A stretch of 64,000 bases of DNA from DATKHR01 sp035939575 (GCA_035939575.1 DASZFS010000280.1:1-64000); one strand, 5' to 3'; shown: positions 45,613 through 54,918, counted from the first letter of the stretch. The notes: generated by a model from the letters alone, not told the origin. Made by a program: numbers and translations.

Positions 45613-45783
45613 GGGGAGGATCGGTTTATCAGCTCCGGCCCTAGCCAGTCAAGTCAAGAAGGCAAGACCTTGACAGTAAAATACTCGCCACACGAGCAGA
45701 AAAATTCTTGACGGGGAATCCCTGACAGGCGCAGTCTGCTCGACGCTCTCCGAAGGCGCCGGTCTTCGGTCTCTCACCTTCCA
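45613..45783. promoter_or_regulatory. Divergent promoter region of the replication operon
   Basis: 171 bases, no gene. Rightward TTGACA (45672-45677) and TTGACG (45704-45709) occur; leftward TTGACTTGACTGG lies about 45 bases before the 45612 GTG. A hairpin CCGAAG/CTTCGG is near 45749-45768. CTTGAC repeats on both strands may be operator sites. Confidence 0.5.
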
Positions 45784-47505
45784 ATGTCGACTCCTTCACT
45801 CGTCCCCGCCGTCCCGCCGCTCACGCGGGCGACCCTGCAACCGAGTGTTCACGCTCGCGGCGTTCGTCCATTCGTCTTCGCAGGTCGTGTAGACGAGTGG
45901 CATGCGCCCGGTGTGGCGGTGAAGTCGGGACCGTACGGCGAAGAGACACGCGGTGCAGTCGACTCGGCCTGGTTGGTCGAACGAGTTCTCGGCGGCCCAA
46001 GGCAGAAGCCGCACATCTGGCCAGGCGTTCCTGGTGCAGCCGATCGCGCACGCACGTACGCGGCGTGGGCGAGGCCGTTCGGCGACAAGCCGCTCGTCGC
46101 GCGCACGTATCAGCAAGACGGCGCCGCGTTCTTGGCCGAGCGCGACTACGCGGTGCTCAGCGACGCACCGGGGCTCGGCAAGACGTGCCAGGCACTCTGC
46201 GCTGCTGAAGGGCGGCTCTCGCTCGCTGCGGTGCCGACGCCGACGACGCCCGCCGTGCTCATCCTCGCGCCCGCGCTCGCGAAGCGTCACTGGCAGCGCG
46301 AGGTGCGGCGGTGGACAGGATACGAGGCCGCCGTACTCGACGGTCTTCGCGCGGAAGAGCTGCCGCCCGCGCGCTACGTGATCGCGAACTACGATATCCT
46401 CTTCGGCGCGCGACGGAAAGATCCGGCTGGTGTCGTATCGGAGCGTGCTGATCTACCGGGGTGGGGAAAGCTTCTCGCGGCCGTGGGCTTCGTCATCGTG
46501 ATCTGCGACGAGCTGCACGTGCTTCGCGGCCGAACGTCACGGAAGGCACAGGCGGTTCGCCAAGTCACGAAGGGCATCCCGGTCGTGTGGGGGCTCACGG
46601 GCACGCTGATGCCGAACTACGTGCGCGATCTGTGGGGTCAGCTCGATCTCATCACCAGCGGGCTCTTCGGCTCGTACTGGCCGTGGGTCAAAAAATACTG
46701 CAGCGGGTATCAAGGTGAGCACGGTTGGGTCGATACGGGCGCGAGCGACCTGGATGAGCTGAGCCGCCGGCTGGCGTTCTTTGTCGTCGGGCGTACGTCA
46801 GCATCGGTAAAGCTTGAGCTGCCGCCGATGCAGCGGGAGAAGTACCCGATCGACGTCGAGGTCACGGCAAGCGAACGACACATCGGCGTCGAGGCGAAGG
46901 ATCGCCACAAGGCCGTGGGCAATGCTCTTCGCGTGACGGCTCGTGCGAAGCGCCCCGCCGTGGTCGAGCACGCCGTCGAGGCGCTGTCCGCGCGACAGAA
47001 GGTCGTCGTGTTCTTGTACATGCGCGACCAGTGCGACGCCGTGGCCGCCGAGATCAAGGCGAAGAGCGACGCGACGGTCATCGCCGTGCACGGTGACATG
47101 ACGCCTGAGGGCCGAGACAAGATGGCCACAACATTTCGCGAGACGACGGGCGCGTGTGCGTTCGTGGCGACGATCGACTCGGTGGGCATGGCGATCTCGC
47201 TCGTCGGCGCCGACTTGGTTTTGTTCGGCGATCTCGTGCCAGAGCCGTGGAAGATGTATCAGGCCGAGCTTCGCTGTTACCGGTTCGACTCCGTCAAGAG
47301 CGTCTTGATTCGCTACCTGCTCGCCACGGGCACCCTCGACGAGCACTATGCGGAGTCGGTCATCGCAAAGGTCGAGAACATCGAGGCCGTGATGGGCCAA
47401 GGCGGCGACCAGGGTGCGCTCGCAACGACGTTCGGTGCGCGGTCGAGCGAAGAAATCGTCGAGGGGCTCTTCGCGAAGCTCGCAGCAATGGGAGGCGATG
47501 CGTGA
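45784..47505 (+). CDS. SNF2/DEAD-type SF2 helicase (573 aa)
   Basis: Motif I VLSDAPGLGKTCQALC (about 122-137), motif Ia VLILAPALAKRHWQREV, DEAH-type CDELHVLRG, motif III WGLTGTLMPN, and C-terminal VVVFLYMRDQCDAVA, VIAVHGDMTPEGRDK and AFVATIDSVGMAISL with a final YRFDSVKSVLIRYLL. Matches phage SNF2-like ATPases that translocate on DNA. First gene of the rightward replication operon; probably remodels replication or recombination intermediates. Confidence 0.85.
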   Translation: MSTPSLVPAVPPLTRATLQPSVHARGVRPFVFAGRVDEWHAPGVAVKSGPYGEETRGAVDSAWLVERVLGGPRQKPHIWPGVPGAADRARTYAAWARPFGDKPLVARTYQQDGAAFLAERDYAVLSDAPGLGKTCQALCAAEGRLSLAAVPTPTTPAVLILAPALAKRHWQREVRRWTGYEAAVLDGLRAEELPPARYVIANYDILFGARRKDPAGVVSERADLPGWGKLLAAVGFVIVICDELHVLRGRTSRKAQAVRQVTKGIPVVWGLTGTLMPNYVRDLWGQLDLITSGLFGSYWPWVKKYCSGYQGEHGWVDTGASDLDELSRRLAFFVVGRTSASVKLELPPMQREKYPIDVEVTASERHIGVEAKDRHKAVGNALRVTARAKRPAVVEHAVEALSARQKVVVFLYMRDQCDAVAAEIKAKSDATVIAVHGDMTPEGRDKMATTFRETTGACAFVATIDSVGMAISLVGADLVLFGDLVPEPWKMYQAELRCYRFDSVKSVLIRYLLATGTLDEHYAESVIAKVENIEAVMGQGGDQGALATTFGARSSEEIVEGLFAKLAAMGGDA

Positions 47506-47645
47506 CCCGTTTTCTCGCCTACGGCTTCACATTCGGCACGATCATATTGCTCTTCGTGCATCCGTTCACGAAGCTCGATCTCTTCGTGACGATGCTCGGT
47601 GCGAGTTTCGCGTGCTGGTTCTGGCGGAGAATCTTCGATGCCTGA
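47502..47645 (+). CDS. Small two-helix membrane protein (47 aa)
   Basis: GTG start in a GTGA overlap. Helices FLAYGFTFGTIILLFVH and LFVTMLGASFACWFW, ending RRIFDA. Looks real though short and lies inside the replication operon. Unknown role. Confidence 0.5.
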   Translation: MTRFLAYGFTFGTIILLFVHPFTKLDLFVTMLGASFACWFWRRIFDA

Positions 47646-48504
47646 TGCGCACCTCGGAAGGACTGTTGGCGTTGGTAGCCAGGTCGTGTGGCCGGGCGGG
47701 GCTTCCCTGCAAGGTCCGCACAGGATCGGTTCGTTCTGTCTTTGCCCGCAGCTCGAAGCCTTCTCCCACGAGCTTGAGCTGCGCGGCGTGGTCGAGAAGG
47801 AAGCGCTCGTCATCGGCACGCTCGTGCACGTCGGCCTCGCCTACCGATACGCGTCGATGTTGCCCGTGCGGCCCGAGTGGTACGTCTACAACGACGGCCG
47901 CGAAGCGATCTGGATCTGCGGGCACGAGAATCCCGACCTGCGCATCGAGGCGCTGCGCATCTTCGACGCGTACCAGGCACACTATGCGGTCAACACGATC
48001 ACACCTGTGCTCGTCGAGCACCAGTTCGTCGTGGAGCTTGATCTCGGCGACGGTCGCAAAGAACCGTACTCGTGCCGCACCGATTTGCTCGGTGTCGAGA
48101 ACGGCGAGTACGTCATCTTCGACCACAAATGCTTCCGCTCGATCAGCCGCTACACGGGCTACGAGTACCGCGCGGACCGCCAAATGCTCACTAACCTGTG
48201 GCTCGCGCGTGCGCATGGCTACGACGTCAAGCGCGTCGTGCTCAACACGATGACGAAGGACGCACAGCCGCGGTTCATGCGGTACGACATCCCCGTGTCC
48301 CACAAAGCGTTCGCCGATCTGTGGACGGACACGCACTACTGGCTGACGCGCATGAACGAGACACGTAAGCAGTTCCCGGATCCGATGAACCGTCCGAAGG
48401 TTTTGGAGTCGTGCACGCGAAAGTACGGACGGTGCGAGTACCAAACGCTTTGTCACGAAGGGCTGCACACGATCGTCGAGTACAAGAAACGGACGGACAA
48501 ATGA
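47638..48504 (+). CDS. PD-(D/E)XK nuclease, Cas4/RecB-like with Fe-S cysteines (288 aa)
   Basis: Core: ALVIGTLVHVGLAYRYA (helix with His), RTDLLGVENGEYVIFDHK (D-x-K type active site, about 153-170) and RADRQMLTNLWLARAHGYDV. Cysteines in SFCLCPQLEAF and a C-terminal SCTRKYGRCEYQTLC fit a Cas4-like iron-sulphur cluster. Likely a 5'-3' exonuclease in recombination or replication. ATG selected at 47638. Confidence 0.75.
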   Translation: MPDAHLGRTVGVGSQVVWPGGASLQGPHRIGSFCLCPQLEAFSHELELRGVVEKEALVIGTLVHVGLAYRYASMLPVRPEWYVYNDGREAIWICGHENPDLRIEALRIFDAYQAHYAVNTITPVLVEHQFVVELDLGDGRKEPYSCRTDLLGVENGEYVIFDHKCFRSISRYTGYEYRADRQMLTNLWLARAHGYDVKRVVLNTMTKDAQPRFMRYDIPVSHKAFADLWTDTHYWLTRMNETRKQFPDPMNRPKVLESCTRKYGRCEYQTLCHEGLHTIVEYKKRTDK

Positions 48505-48731
48505 GCAAACCAGGCTTCGTGATCTTCTATACAGCGAACGGTGAGGCTGCCACGATCTTGAGCGTCACCGACGGTAGAGGCGAAGGTGAACGCGCGCGCC
48601 TGGTCCTCGCGGACGATCGCGGCATCTCCGAAGTTCCGCTTTCCGAGCACGATCTGCGCTGGCTGGTTAGCGAGCTGCTGGAGCGCGTACCCGTCGAGGG
48701 TCGCGAGCCGACCAAGGAGCCCGTGGCGTGA
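48501..48731 (+). CDS. Hypothetical protein (76 aa)
   Basis: Strand-rich start (GFVIFYTANGEAATILSVTD) and helical end (HDLRWLVSELLERVPVEG). ATGA overlap between the nuclease and the P-loop gene. Unknown. Confidence 0.5.
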   Translation: MSKPGFVIFYTANGEAATILSVTDGRGEGERARLVLADDRGISEVPLSEHDLRWLVSELLERVPVEGREPTKEPVA

Positions 48732-49495
48732 GCATCGAAATCGTCACCGGCGCCGCTGCGCAAGCAAACGTCGCGAGTCTCCCCGCCAATGTCCTCATCT
48801 ATGGACATCCCGGCACTGAAAAGACCACGGACGCCGTGCGCGCCTTCACCGTCAACGGACGCTGCAACGCCTTCGTCGTCCCGTTCGAAGACGGAGCACT
48901 CAAAGCCATCGCGTCACGCGGGCTGCCCGTGCCCGATCACCCGAAGAACACCGTCAAGAGCTGGGCAGACCTCTACCAGTCGCTCGAATGGCTCATCAAG
49001 AACCGGCAGAACTACACGGCGCTCGTACTCGACGGGCTCACACCGCTCTCGACGTACCTCTACAACGAGGCTACGGCTTCGGGCGGCAAGAACAAGTACG
49101 ACATACCGATGAAGGTGCGTAAGCAGCTCATCGATCTGCGTGACTGGATCCGCATGATCGGGCTTCACAGCATCTTCATCGCGCACCCGATGGCACCGGT
49201 GGTACTCGACGGCGTCTTCCACATGGGCGCGCCGCTGCTCACGCCGAAGACGATGATCGTCGAGTTCTTCGGGCAGGTCGACACCGTGCTGCGGACCGAC
49301 TACGTGCAGTACATGGGGCAGTGGCAGCGCGTCTACTACACGGGTGGCACAGGCGAGTGGCCGACGACGATCCCACAGCCGCCCGACTGGCGCTTCTGGC
49401 GTACGAAGAATCGAGAAGGCATCAACAGTCCGATCGTGCCGGCGGATCTCGGCGGGTTGCTCAAGACGCGGCAGCCGCCGTATGCGGGGATCTGA
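48728..49495 (+). CDS. RecA-like/AAA P-loop ATPase with atypical Walker A (255 aa)
   Basis: VLIYGHPGTEKTTDAVRAFT (22-41) is a Walker A with Glu replacing the second Gly-Gly of GxxGxGKT. Walker B YTALVLDGLTPL (about 97-108) and IFIAHPMAPVVLDG follow. This layout fits the phage AAA_24/RecA-like recombination ATPases. The altered loop may weaken ATP use. GTG start. Confidence 0.65.
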   Translation: MSIEIVTGAAAQANVASLPANVLIYGHPGTEKTTDAVRAFTVNGRCNAFVVPFEDGALKAIASRGLPVPDHPKNTVKSWADLYQSLEWLIKNRQNYTALVLDGLTPLSTYLYNEATASGGKNKYDIPMKVRKQLIDLRDWIRMIGLHSIFIAHPMAPVVLDGVFHMGAPLLTPKTMIVEFFGQVDTVLRTDYVQYMGQWQRVYYTGGTGEWPTTIPQPPDWRFWRTKNREGINSPIVPADLGGLLKTRQPPYAGI

Positions 49496-49689
49496 TGGAC
49501 AGGTCGAATGTTCATGCCGTGATGGCTTTTGACGTAGCGCTGGACAGCGTCGTTGTGAAGGCGCTTCGCCTACAGGTGACGCGAGAAGAGTTTGAAAGGC
49601 TTTGCGCGCAAGCCTTCGAGACCGGCAGTGAAGCCGCGACGGCGTACGCAGAAAAGTTTCAGGTGCCGATAAACGGCAAGAAGTTGTAA
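49495..49689 (+). CDS. Hypothetical protein (64 aa)
   Basis: Helical small protein (KALRLQVTREEFERLCAQAF) overlapping the previous stop (TGATG). No domain recognised. Confidence 0.5.
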   Translation: MDRSNVHAVMAFDVALDSVVVKALRLQVTREEFERLCAQAFETGSEAATAYAEKFQVPINGKKL

Positions 49690-49716
49690 GCGAAACGCAA
49701 CCACAAGGAGAACGAC

Positions 49717-50709
49717 ATGACGACAGGAGCATTTCCCTTTCCGGGCGCGCCCGGAGCCGTGCCGGGCGGAGCCCCGGCGAATCCGTTCGCGGGCGCTCCA
49801 GGGGCGCCTGCTGCGGCCGCCGCGCCGAATCCCGCCGTGGGTTTCGTCCTACAGATTCCGGCCGACCCGACGTGGGAACCGTTCGAGACGCCCGACGTGC
49901 TGGAGAAGGATGGCTACTACTGCGTCCGCGTCACCAGCGATCAGGCGAAGATGATCAGCGAGAAGTTGCAGGTCGTCGTCTCGATGGAGATCCAGGACCC
50001 CGACGCCGCCGGCAAGAAGGTCACGCGCTTCCTGCCCGATCCCAGGACGTCGAAGGGCAACACGTGGTTTCTGTGGCGCGGCTTGCTCATGTCAATCATG
50101 GGCACGGTCGACGCTGGCCGCGGGGCGTTCACGTACCAGTCGGGCATGTTCACGGGGCAGATCGCCTACGTGAAGACCGAGGCGTACTTGGACAAGGAAG
50201 GCGGCCTGCGCACTGGTGTGGGCGCGTGGTCGACGAGGATTGAGTGGGAGGCGGCGACCGCGAAGGGCGGCACGGCTTCGCGCTGGCCCGCGCGTGTCTC
50301 GGCCGCGCCGGCTGGTGGCGGTGTCGGCGCGCTGCCGGGCGGACTGCCTTCGGGGCTGCCGGGTACCGGATTCCCTGGCATGGGCGCGCTGCCTCCGCCG
50401 TCGGGCGCCGCGATGCCTGTGACTGCACCGACGACGCCGCAGCCTGCGGCCGCGCCGATGCAGGTCGCTCCGCAGCCACAACAGGCACCGCAGATGACGT
50501 TCGCTCCGCCCGCGGCAGCTCCGGCGCCCGTCGCAGCTCCAGCGAATCCGTTCGCGGTTCCGCCCGCTGCACCCGCCGCCGCTCCGCCGAATCCGTTCGC
50601 GGGCTTCGCACCGGCCGCGCCGCAGCCGAACGGCACCGTGCCGCAGCCGACCGCGGCGAGCGTCATGTCGTCGTTCCCGGGCATGCCGCCCGCGCCCGGC
50701 ACCACGTAG
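49717..50709 (+). CDS. Candidate single-stranded DNA-binding protein with Pro/Ala tail (330 aa)
   Basis: Core residues 60-190 resemble DUF669-like phage proteins: LEKDGYYCVRVTSDQAKMIS, LQVVVSMEIQDPDAAGKKVT and MFTGQIAYVKTEAYLDKEGG. Low-complexity Gly/Pro/Ala regions lie at both ends (FPGAPGAVPGGAPANPFAGA at the start). An OB-fold and ssDNA binding are plausible given its position before the exonuclease and polymerase. AAGGAG precedes the ATG. Confidence 0.55.
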   Translation: MTTGAFPFPGAPGAVPGGAPANPFAGAPGAPAAAAAPNPAVGFVLQIPADPTWEPFETPDVLEKDGYYCVRVTSDQAKMISEKLQVVVSMEIQDPDAAGKKVTRFLPDPRTSKGNTWFLWRGLLMSIMGTVDAGRGAFTYQSGMFTGQIAYVKTEAYLDKEGGLRTGVGAWSTRIEWEAATAKGGTASRWPARVSAAPAGGGVGALPGGLPSGLPGTGFPGMGALPPPSGAAMPVTAPTTPQPAAAPMQVAPQPQQAPQMTFAPPAAAPAPVAAPANPFAVPPAAPAAAPPNPFAGFAPAAPQPNGTVPQPTAASVMSSFPGMPPAPGTT

Positions 50710-50721
50710 TTTGAGGCGCCT

Positions 50722-50770
50722 CACGCCGGAGCGAAGAGCACCACACGAAAGTGAGGATCGCTCCGGCGTG
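50722..50770 (+). terminator. Strong hairpin between SSB-like and exonuclease genes
   Basis: Perfect 13-bp arms CACGCCGGAGCGA / TCGCTCCGGCGTG with a 23-base loop, then GGGGCCTTTC. A terminator, partial attenuator or RNase-processing site would fine-tune the ratio of the SSB-like protein to downstream enzymes. Confidence 0.65.
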
Positions 50771-50810
50771 GGGCCTTTCATCAGCCCGATTTGCTTCGAA
50801 GGAGACGCGG

Positions 50811-51578
50811 ATGAGCTATCTCGTACTGGATATCGAGACGTACCCGGACTACAAGCTGTGGCAGCCGGAGCCGAAGAAGCCCCGTGCGAAGAAGGATCCC
50901 GCCGACGCCTTCGCACCGCTCTACGCACACAAGCCGATCGCGGTCGGCATCGCCATGCTCGACGACGCGCTCAACCTCGTGAGCCTCGGATGCTTCGGCA
51001 CGTCGCAGTTCGGGCAGGACGAGCGCGCACTGCTCTCAGCCGTGCACGAGGGCATGGCGCAGGTAATGAGCAGCACCGCGCCGACGATCGTGACGTTCAA
51101 CGGACGCGGGTTCGACTTACCCGTGCTGGCGCTGCGGGCCCTCCGTCACGCGTTGCCCGCCGGGTGGTACTCGAACGACCACCGCAAGCGCTACACCGAG
51201 GTTCACCACCTCGATCTCTTCGACGCGCTCAGCGAGTCCGATAGCTCGCGACGCGCCGGCTTCTCGCTCGACACGTTCTGTCGAATCATCGGCTTGCCGG
51301 GCAAGCTCGGCTTCGACGGCTCGATGGTGCGCGCGGCGTTCGACAAGGGCGAGATCGCGAAGATCGAGGGCTACTGCCTCGTCGACGTGATGCGCACGAC
51401 GTTCTTGCTCATCAGGTATCTGATGATGCGCGGACGTATCTCGCGCGAGATGTTCGAGACGGCGACACGCGCGCTCTGGGATCAATGTCAGCAGCGGCAG
51501 ATGACGGGCGTGCTCTTCGGCGCGGACATGAACATGCTCATGGGTCTCGGTCCGACAGTCGAGACGCCGGCCGCCTAG
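50811..51578 (+). CDS. PolB-type 3'-5' exonuclease (255 aa)
   Basis: Exo I LVLDIETYPDYK (4-15), Exo II TIVTFNGRGFDLPVLALRAL (about 93-112) and Exo III YCLVDVMRTT (about 188-197). This is the DNA_pol_B_exo2-like (predicted 3'-5' exonuclease) family. AAGGAGA precedes the ATG at 50811. It probably acts beside the polymerase, whose own exonuclease motif I looks intact. Confidence 0.8.
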   Translation: MSYLVLDIETYPDYKLWQPEPKKPRAKKDPADAFAPLYAHKPIAVGIAMLDDALNLVSLGCFGTSQFGQDERALLSAVHEGMAQVMSSTAPTIVTFNGRGFDLPVLALRALRHALPAGWYSNDHRKRYTEVHHLDLFDALSESDSSRRAGFSLDTFCRIIGLPGKLGFDGSMVRAAFDKGEIAKIEGYCLVDVMRTTFLLIRYLMMRGRISREMFETATRALWDQCQQRQMTGVLFGADMNMLMGLGPTVETPAA

Positions 51579-51582
51579 TCCG

Positions 51583-54123
51583 ATGACCGAGACCGTTCAC
51601 ACCTCTCCGTCGCTACAGGTCGCGGCCGCGCTTGGCGGCATCGGCGCGATCGAACCGATGGTCGGCGCGCTGCCGAAAGGCGCTGAGCACCACCAGTGGG
51701 CGGTGGCGGCGGGCTGTGAGTGTTGGCGGTGTCCACTCCTCGCATGCGGCCGCGGGCCGGTGCCGCCGACCTTGCCCGCGAATACGGACGCGACTCAGCC
51801 GGTCGATGTGCTCGTCGTCGCCGAGGCACCGGGCTCGACCGAGGTCCAGTACGGCCAGACCTTAGTCGGCGCGTCGGGAAAGCTTTTGAAGAAGACGCTC
51901 GCCGAGACAGGGATGCCGACGGAAAGGGTCGGCTACACGAACGCTGTGCTTTGTCAGCCCGAAGGCACGATGAAGGACTATCTGCGTGTCGTAAAGAAGC
52001 AGGGCAAGGCATCGCCGATCGACTGTTGTCGGCCGAGGCTGCAGACTGAGCTGAACAACGCGAAGTACGTCATCTTGATGGGCGGCGCGAGCTTGCAGGC
52101 GGCAGGGCTTGGCGACTCGATCATGAAGCTGCGAGGCACGCCGCTGGAGATCAATCTCGGGCATCGAAAGATGCCAGCGCTCGGGATCCCGCACGCGGCG
52201 TTCACGATGCGCGACGAGGGCCGCATCTATGCGCCGATCTTCCGTGCCGACATCGTCAAGGCCGTGCGCATCGCGTACTCGGGCTCGTCGTGGCGCGACC
52301 CCTGGTACTTCGTGCCGAAGACGGCGGCCGAGGTCGCGAACTTCCTCGCGGTGCCACGCGACCGAGTCTCGACCGACGTCGAGACCGACGGCATCGACAC
52401 GTGGCAGTGCGGCCTGCGGCGCGTGGGCATCGGCACTGACAAAGAGGTCATGATCTATCGGCCGCTCTCTGTGCACGGGCACTATCTGCTCACGCGCGAC
52501 GAGATCCAGGCACAGACGCGTGCGATCGCCGAGTTCTACCAGCGGCAGCCACGGCTCGACTTGCACAACGGGCTCGCGTTCGACTCCGTTGTGCTATGGC
52601 GCCACGGGATGCCGATCCCCGACGAGCGCATCTTCGACACGATGGTTGCGCATCAAGTCGGCAACACATCGGAGCTGCCGCACAGCCTCGACTTCCTCGG
52701 CTCGACGTATACCGACGCGCCGTACTGGAAGGACGACGTCAAGCACAGCAACGTGCGCGACGACGCGATCCTCGACCGCTACCTCTCGTTCGACATCGGT
52801 GTGACGCACCAGTCAGCGCCATTTGTCGAAGCCAACCTCGTCAACGCGAACCAGACGCACGTGTACCAGATCGATCACGAGATGTTCCGCATCGGGCGCT
52901 CGATGTCGATGCTCGGGATCGGCGTCGACCAGAAGAAGCGCTGGGAGTTCGCAGTCGAGTACCACGAGAAGAGCGCGCGGCTGCTCGGCGAGTTCATGCA
53001 GCTCGCGGGGCGCGAGGTCAACCCGAACTCGCCCAAGCAGATGCAGCAGCTCCTCTATAAAGACCTCGGGCTGCCTGTGCTGGAAGAGCACTACACGTCG
53101 ACGGGCGATCCGAGCACGGACGAGAACACACTGCTCGATCTTCTGTCGCTGGGCGTGGACGCGCGCGCTGAGAAGATCATCCACGCGATCATCGGCGTGC
53201 GCGAGGCGGAGAAGATCCTCGGCACGTTCATCGGGCACCCGACGCCGATGGGCATCGAGGGTGGCCCTAACGTGCACGCGGACGGTCGGCTGCGCGCCGT
53301 GTGGCGTCCTGGCAAGCGCTCGGGTCGGTGGGGCTCGTCGGAGCCGAACATGCAGAACATCATCAAGCGGCTGCGTCAGATGTACATTCCAGCGCCCGGC
53401 AACGTCTACGTCGCGGCCGACATGAGCGCCGTCGAGCTTCGGATGATCGCACTGCTCGCGGGCGACGGGCCGCTCATCCAGGCGTTCGCCGAGTTCGATG
53501 CGGGGAAGGGCCCGGACGTGCACACGTTCAACGCGTGCATGGTATTCAAGACGACGACGGACAAGGTCACGCCGAAGGTGCGCGACATGATCAAGCGCTT
53601 CGTCTATGCCCTCGCGTACGACGCGCAGCCACCGAAGATCCACCAGACGCTCTCGCTGCTGCGTGATGACAACCTGCAGCCGCTCTTTCCAGGCATCACG
53701 CTCGCAGAGGTCGAGCGCCTCTACAACCTGTGGTGGCAGCTCCACCCCGCGATCCCGGCCTACAAGAAGAAGCTCCTCTATGGGTGGCGCTCGACGGGTT
53801 ACATCGCGACGCAGTGGCATCAGCGTAAGCGCTTCTTCATCGGCGGCGAGAAGCAGGAGGAGATGGGCAACCACCCGATTCAGGGCTCGTCGGCCGACAT
53901 GCAGAACACGGCGATCAAGGAACTCGTGAGCGCCTACCCGTTCGATTACGCGCGCCACCGCGGGCTCGTGGTGAACGGGCACGACCAGCTCGTCGTCGAG
54001 TGCGGTGAGGACGAGGCCGAGGCGGTGAAGGTTTTGGTGAATCGTGTGATGGAGCGGCGGGTCGGGCCGATGCTGTTCCCGGCTAAACCTGTCGCGGCGA
54101 AGGACTGGAAGGCGGTGTCATGA
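51583..54123 (+). CDS. DNA polymerase: UDG-like domain, 3'-5' exonuclease and family A polymerase (846 aa)
   Basis: N-terminal domain (about 40-230) resembles family 4 UDG/SPO1 polymerase-related proteins: CECWRCPLLACG, VLVVAEAPGS and GASGKLLKKTLAETGM. The 3'-5' exonuclease has TDVETDG (264-270) and LDLHNGLAFDSVVL. Polymerase: RWGSSEPNMQNI near 583, motif A AADMSAVELR (about 611-620), motif B KRFVYALAYDA (about 671-681, with Asp-Ala where YG is usual) and motif C VVNGHDQLVVE (HDQ for HDE). Such fusions occur in SPO1-like phages. Replicative polymerase of this virus. ATG four bases after the upstream stop. Confidence 0.88.
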   Translation: MTETVHTSPSLQVAAALGGIGAIEPMVGALPKGAEHHQWAVAAGCECWRCPLLACGRGPVPPTLPANTDATQPVDVLVVAEAPGSTEVQYGQTLVGASGKLLKKTLAETGMPTERVGYTNAVLCQPEGTMKDYLRVVKKQGKASPIDCCRPRLQTELNNAKYVILMGGASLQAAGLGDSIMKLRGTPLEINLGHRKMPALGIPHAAFTMRDEGRIYAPIFRADIVKAVRIAYSGSSWRDPWYFVPKTAAEVANFLAVPRDRVSTDVETDGIDTWQCGLRRVGIGTDKEVMIYRPLSVHGHYLLTRDEIQAQTRAIAEFYQRQPRLDLHNGLAFDSVVLWRHGMPIPDERIFDTMVAHQVGNTSELPHSLDFLGSTYTDAPYWKDDVKHSNVRDDAILDRYLSFDIGVTHQSAPFVEANLVNANQTHVYQIDHEMFRIGRSMSMLGIGVDQKKRWEFAVEYHEKSARLLGEFMQLAGREVNPNSPKQMQQLLYKDLGLPVLEEHYTSTGDPSTDENTLLDLLSLGVDARAEKIIHAIIGVREAEKILGTFIGHPTPMGIEGGPNVHADGRLRAVWRPGKRSGRWGSSEPNMQNIIKRLRQMYIPAPGNVYVAADMSAVELRMIALLAGDGPLIQAFAEFDAGKGPDVHTFNACMVFKTTTDKVTPKVRDMIKRFVYALAYDAQPPKIHQTLSLLRDDNLQPLFPGITLAEVERLYNLWWQLHPAIPAYKKKLLYGWRSTGYIATQWHQRKRFFIGGEKQEEMGNHPIQGSSADMQNTAIKELVSAYPFDYARHRGLVVNGHDQLVVECGEDEAEAVKVLVNRVMERRVGPMLFPAKPVAAKDWKAVS

Positions 54124-54317
54124 GTCGCGTGCGTGTCGAAGTGGACGAAGTGGTTTTGCAGGGCGACTACGGCGATGTCGACGGCATTGAGGTCAAGTGC
54201 GTTCGCTGCGGGCACTGCGTTGAAGTTTTTGGTACCGGCGACGCGAGTATCAAACGCGGATGCGCAATGCTACGCGACGAGTGTCCGGAAAAAGAACGCA
54301 ACTTTTACGTGGAGTAG
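54120..54317 (+). CDS. Zinc-binding small protein (65 aa)
   Basis: KCVRCGHCVEVFGTGDASIK and later RGCAMLRDECPEK contain five Cys. ATGA overlap with the polymerase. Unknown. Confidence 0.5.
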   Translation: MSRVRVEVDEVVLQGDYGDVDGIEVKCVRCGHCVEVFGTGDASIKRGCAMLRDECPEKERNFYVE

Positions 54318-54322
54318 CTCTG

Positions 54323-54547
54323 ATGTCGATCGTCTCCCATCCCGCGAATGCGAACTATCGCGACAACTTCGATCGCATCTTCGGCAAGAAGTGTCGCGGC
54401 TGTGGCGAACCACTGCTCGACAAGAACGTACGCTTCGCTGACGGTTGCCTGTGCAACGCTCCAAGTGGCATCAATCACGGACTCGTGCCGACTACGACGT
54501 GCACGTGTAACGAGTGCGATCCGGCGCAGACGGGGTCCGTGCGGTGA
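54323..54547 (+). CDS. Zinc-binding small protein (74 aa)
   Basis: KKCRGCGEPLLDKNVRF, GCLCNAPS and TTCTCNECDPAQ give seven or more Cys, suggesting two zinc sites. ATG at 54323. Function unknown. Confidence 0.5.
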   Translation: MSIVSHPANANYRDNFDRIFGKKCRGCGEPLLDKNVRFADGCLCNAPSGINHGLVPTTTCTCNECDPAQTGSVR

Positions 54548-54918
54548 CGACGCACCAGCTCGACATCCTGTGGGAAATTTTCGGCTGGGTCGCCGCTATC
54601 CTAAACGTCGTCGGCAACATCACGATCGCGACTAAGTCGAAGGTCGGCTGGATCATCCGCATTGTCGTCAACGTGCTGTGGTTCCCATACGGCGTCTACA
54701 CGAAGGCGTGGGCGTTGATCGCGAACCATGCGCTCTTTGTCGTCATCAATGCGTGGGGATGGTGGAAGTGGAACCGCGACGAGAAGCGCGAGCTGCGCAT
54801 CGTGACGCCGGGAGAGACGCCGCCGACGAGCGCGTTCCAGAAGGCGCGACGTCAAGCATACGTGAACGGATTCAACGCCGGTCGGTTGGCGGAGCGCCGT
54901 GCGGGGAGGATTCGATGA
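54544..54918 (+). CDS. PnuC-like short membrane protein (124 aa)
   Basis: Three to four helices: EIFGWVAAILNVVGNITIAT, VGWIIRIVVNVLWFPYGVYT and ALIANHALFVVINAWGWWKW. The NxxGN...WFPYGVY...NAWGWWKW order resembles the core of PnuC nicotinamide riboside transporters, though at 124 aa it is about half length. It could aid NAD salvage or act as a dimeric mini-transporter. GTG start. Confidence 0.55.
   Translation: MTTHQLDILWEIFGWVAAILNVVGNITIATKSKVGWIIRIVVNVLWFPYGVYTKAWALIANHALFVVINAWGWWKWNRDEKRELRIVTPGETPPTSAFQKARRQAYVNGFNAGRLAERRAGRIR

Noticed and set aside
52813..53982. Minus-strand open frame of 389 codons
   Set aside because: Complete antisense shadow of the polymerase.
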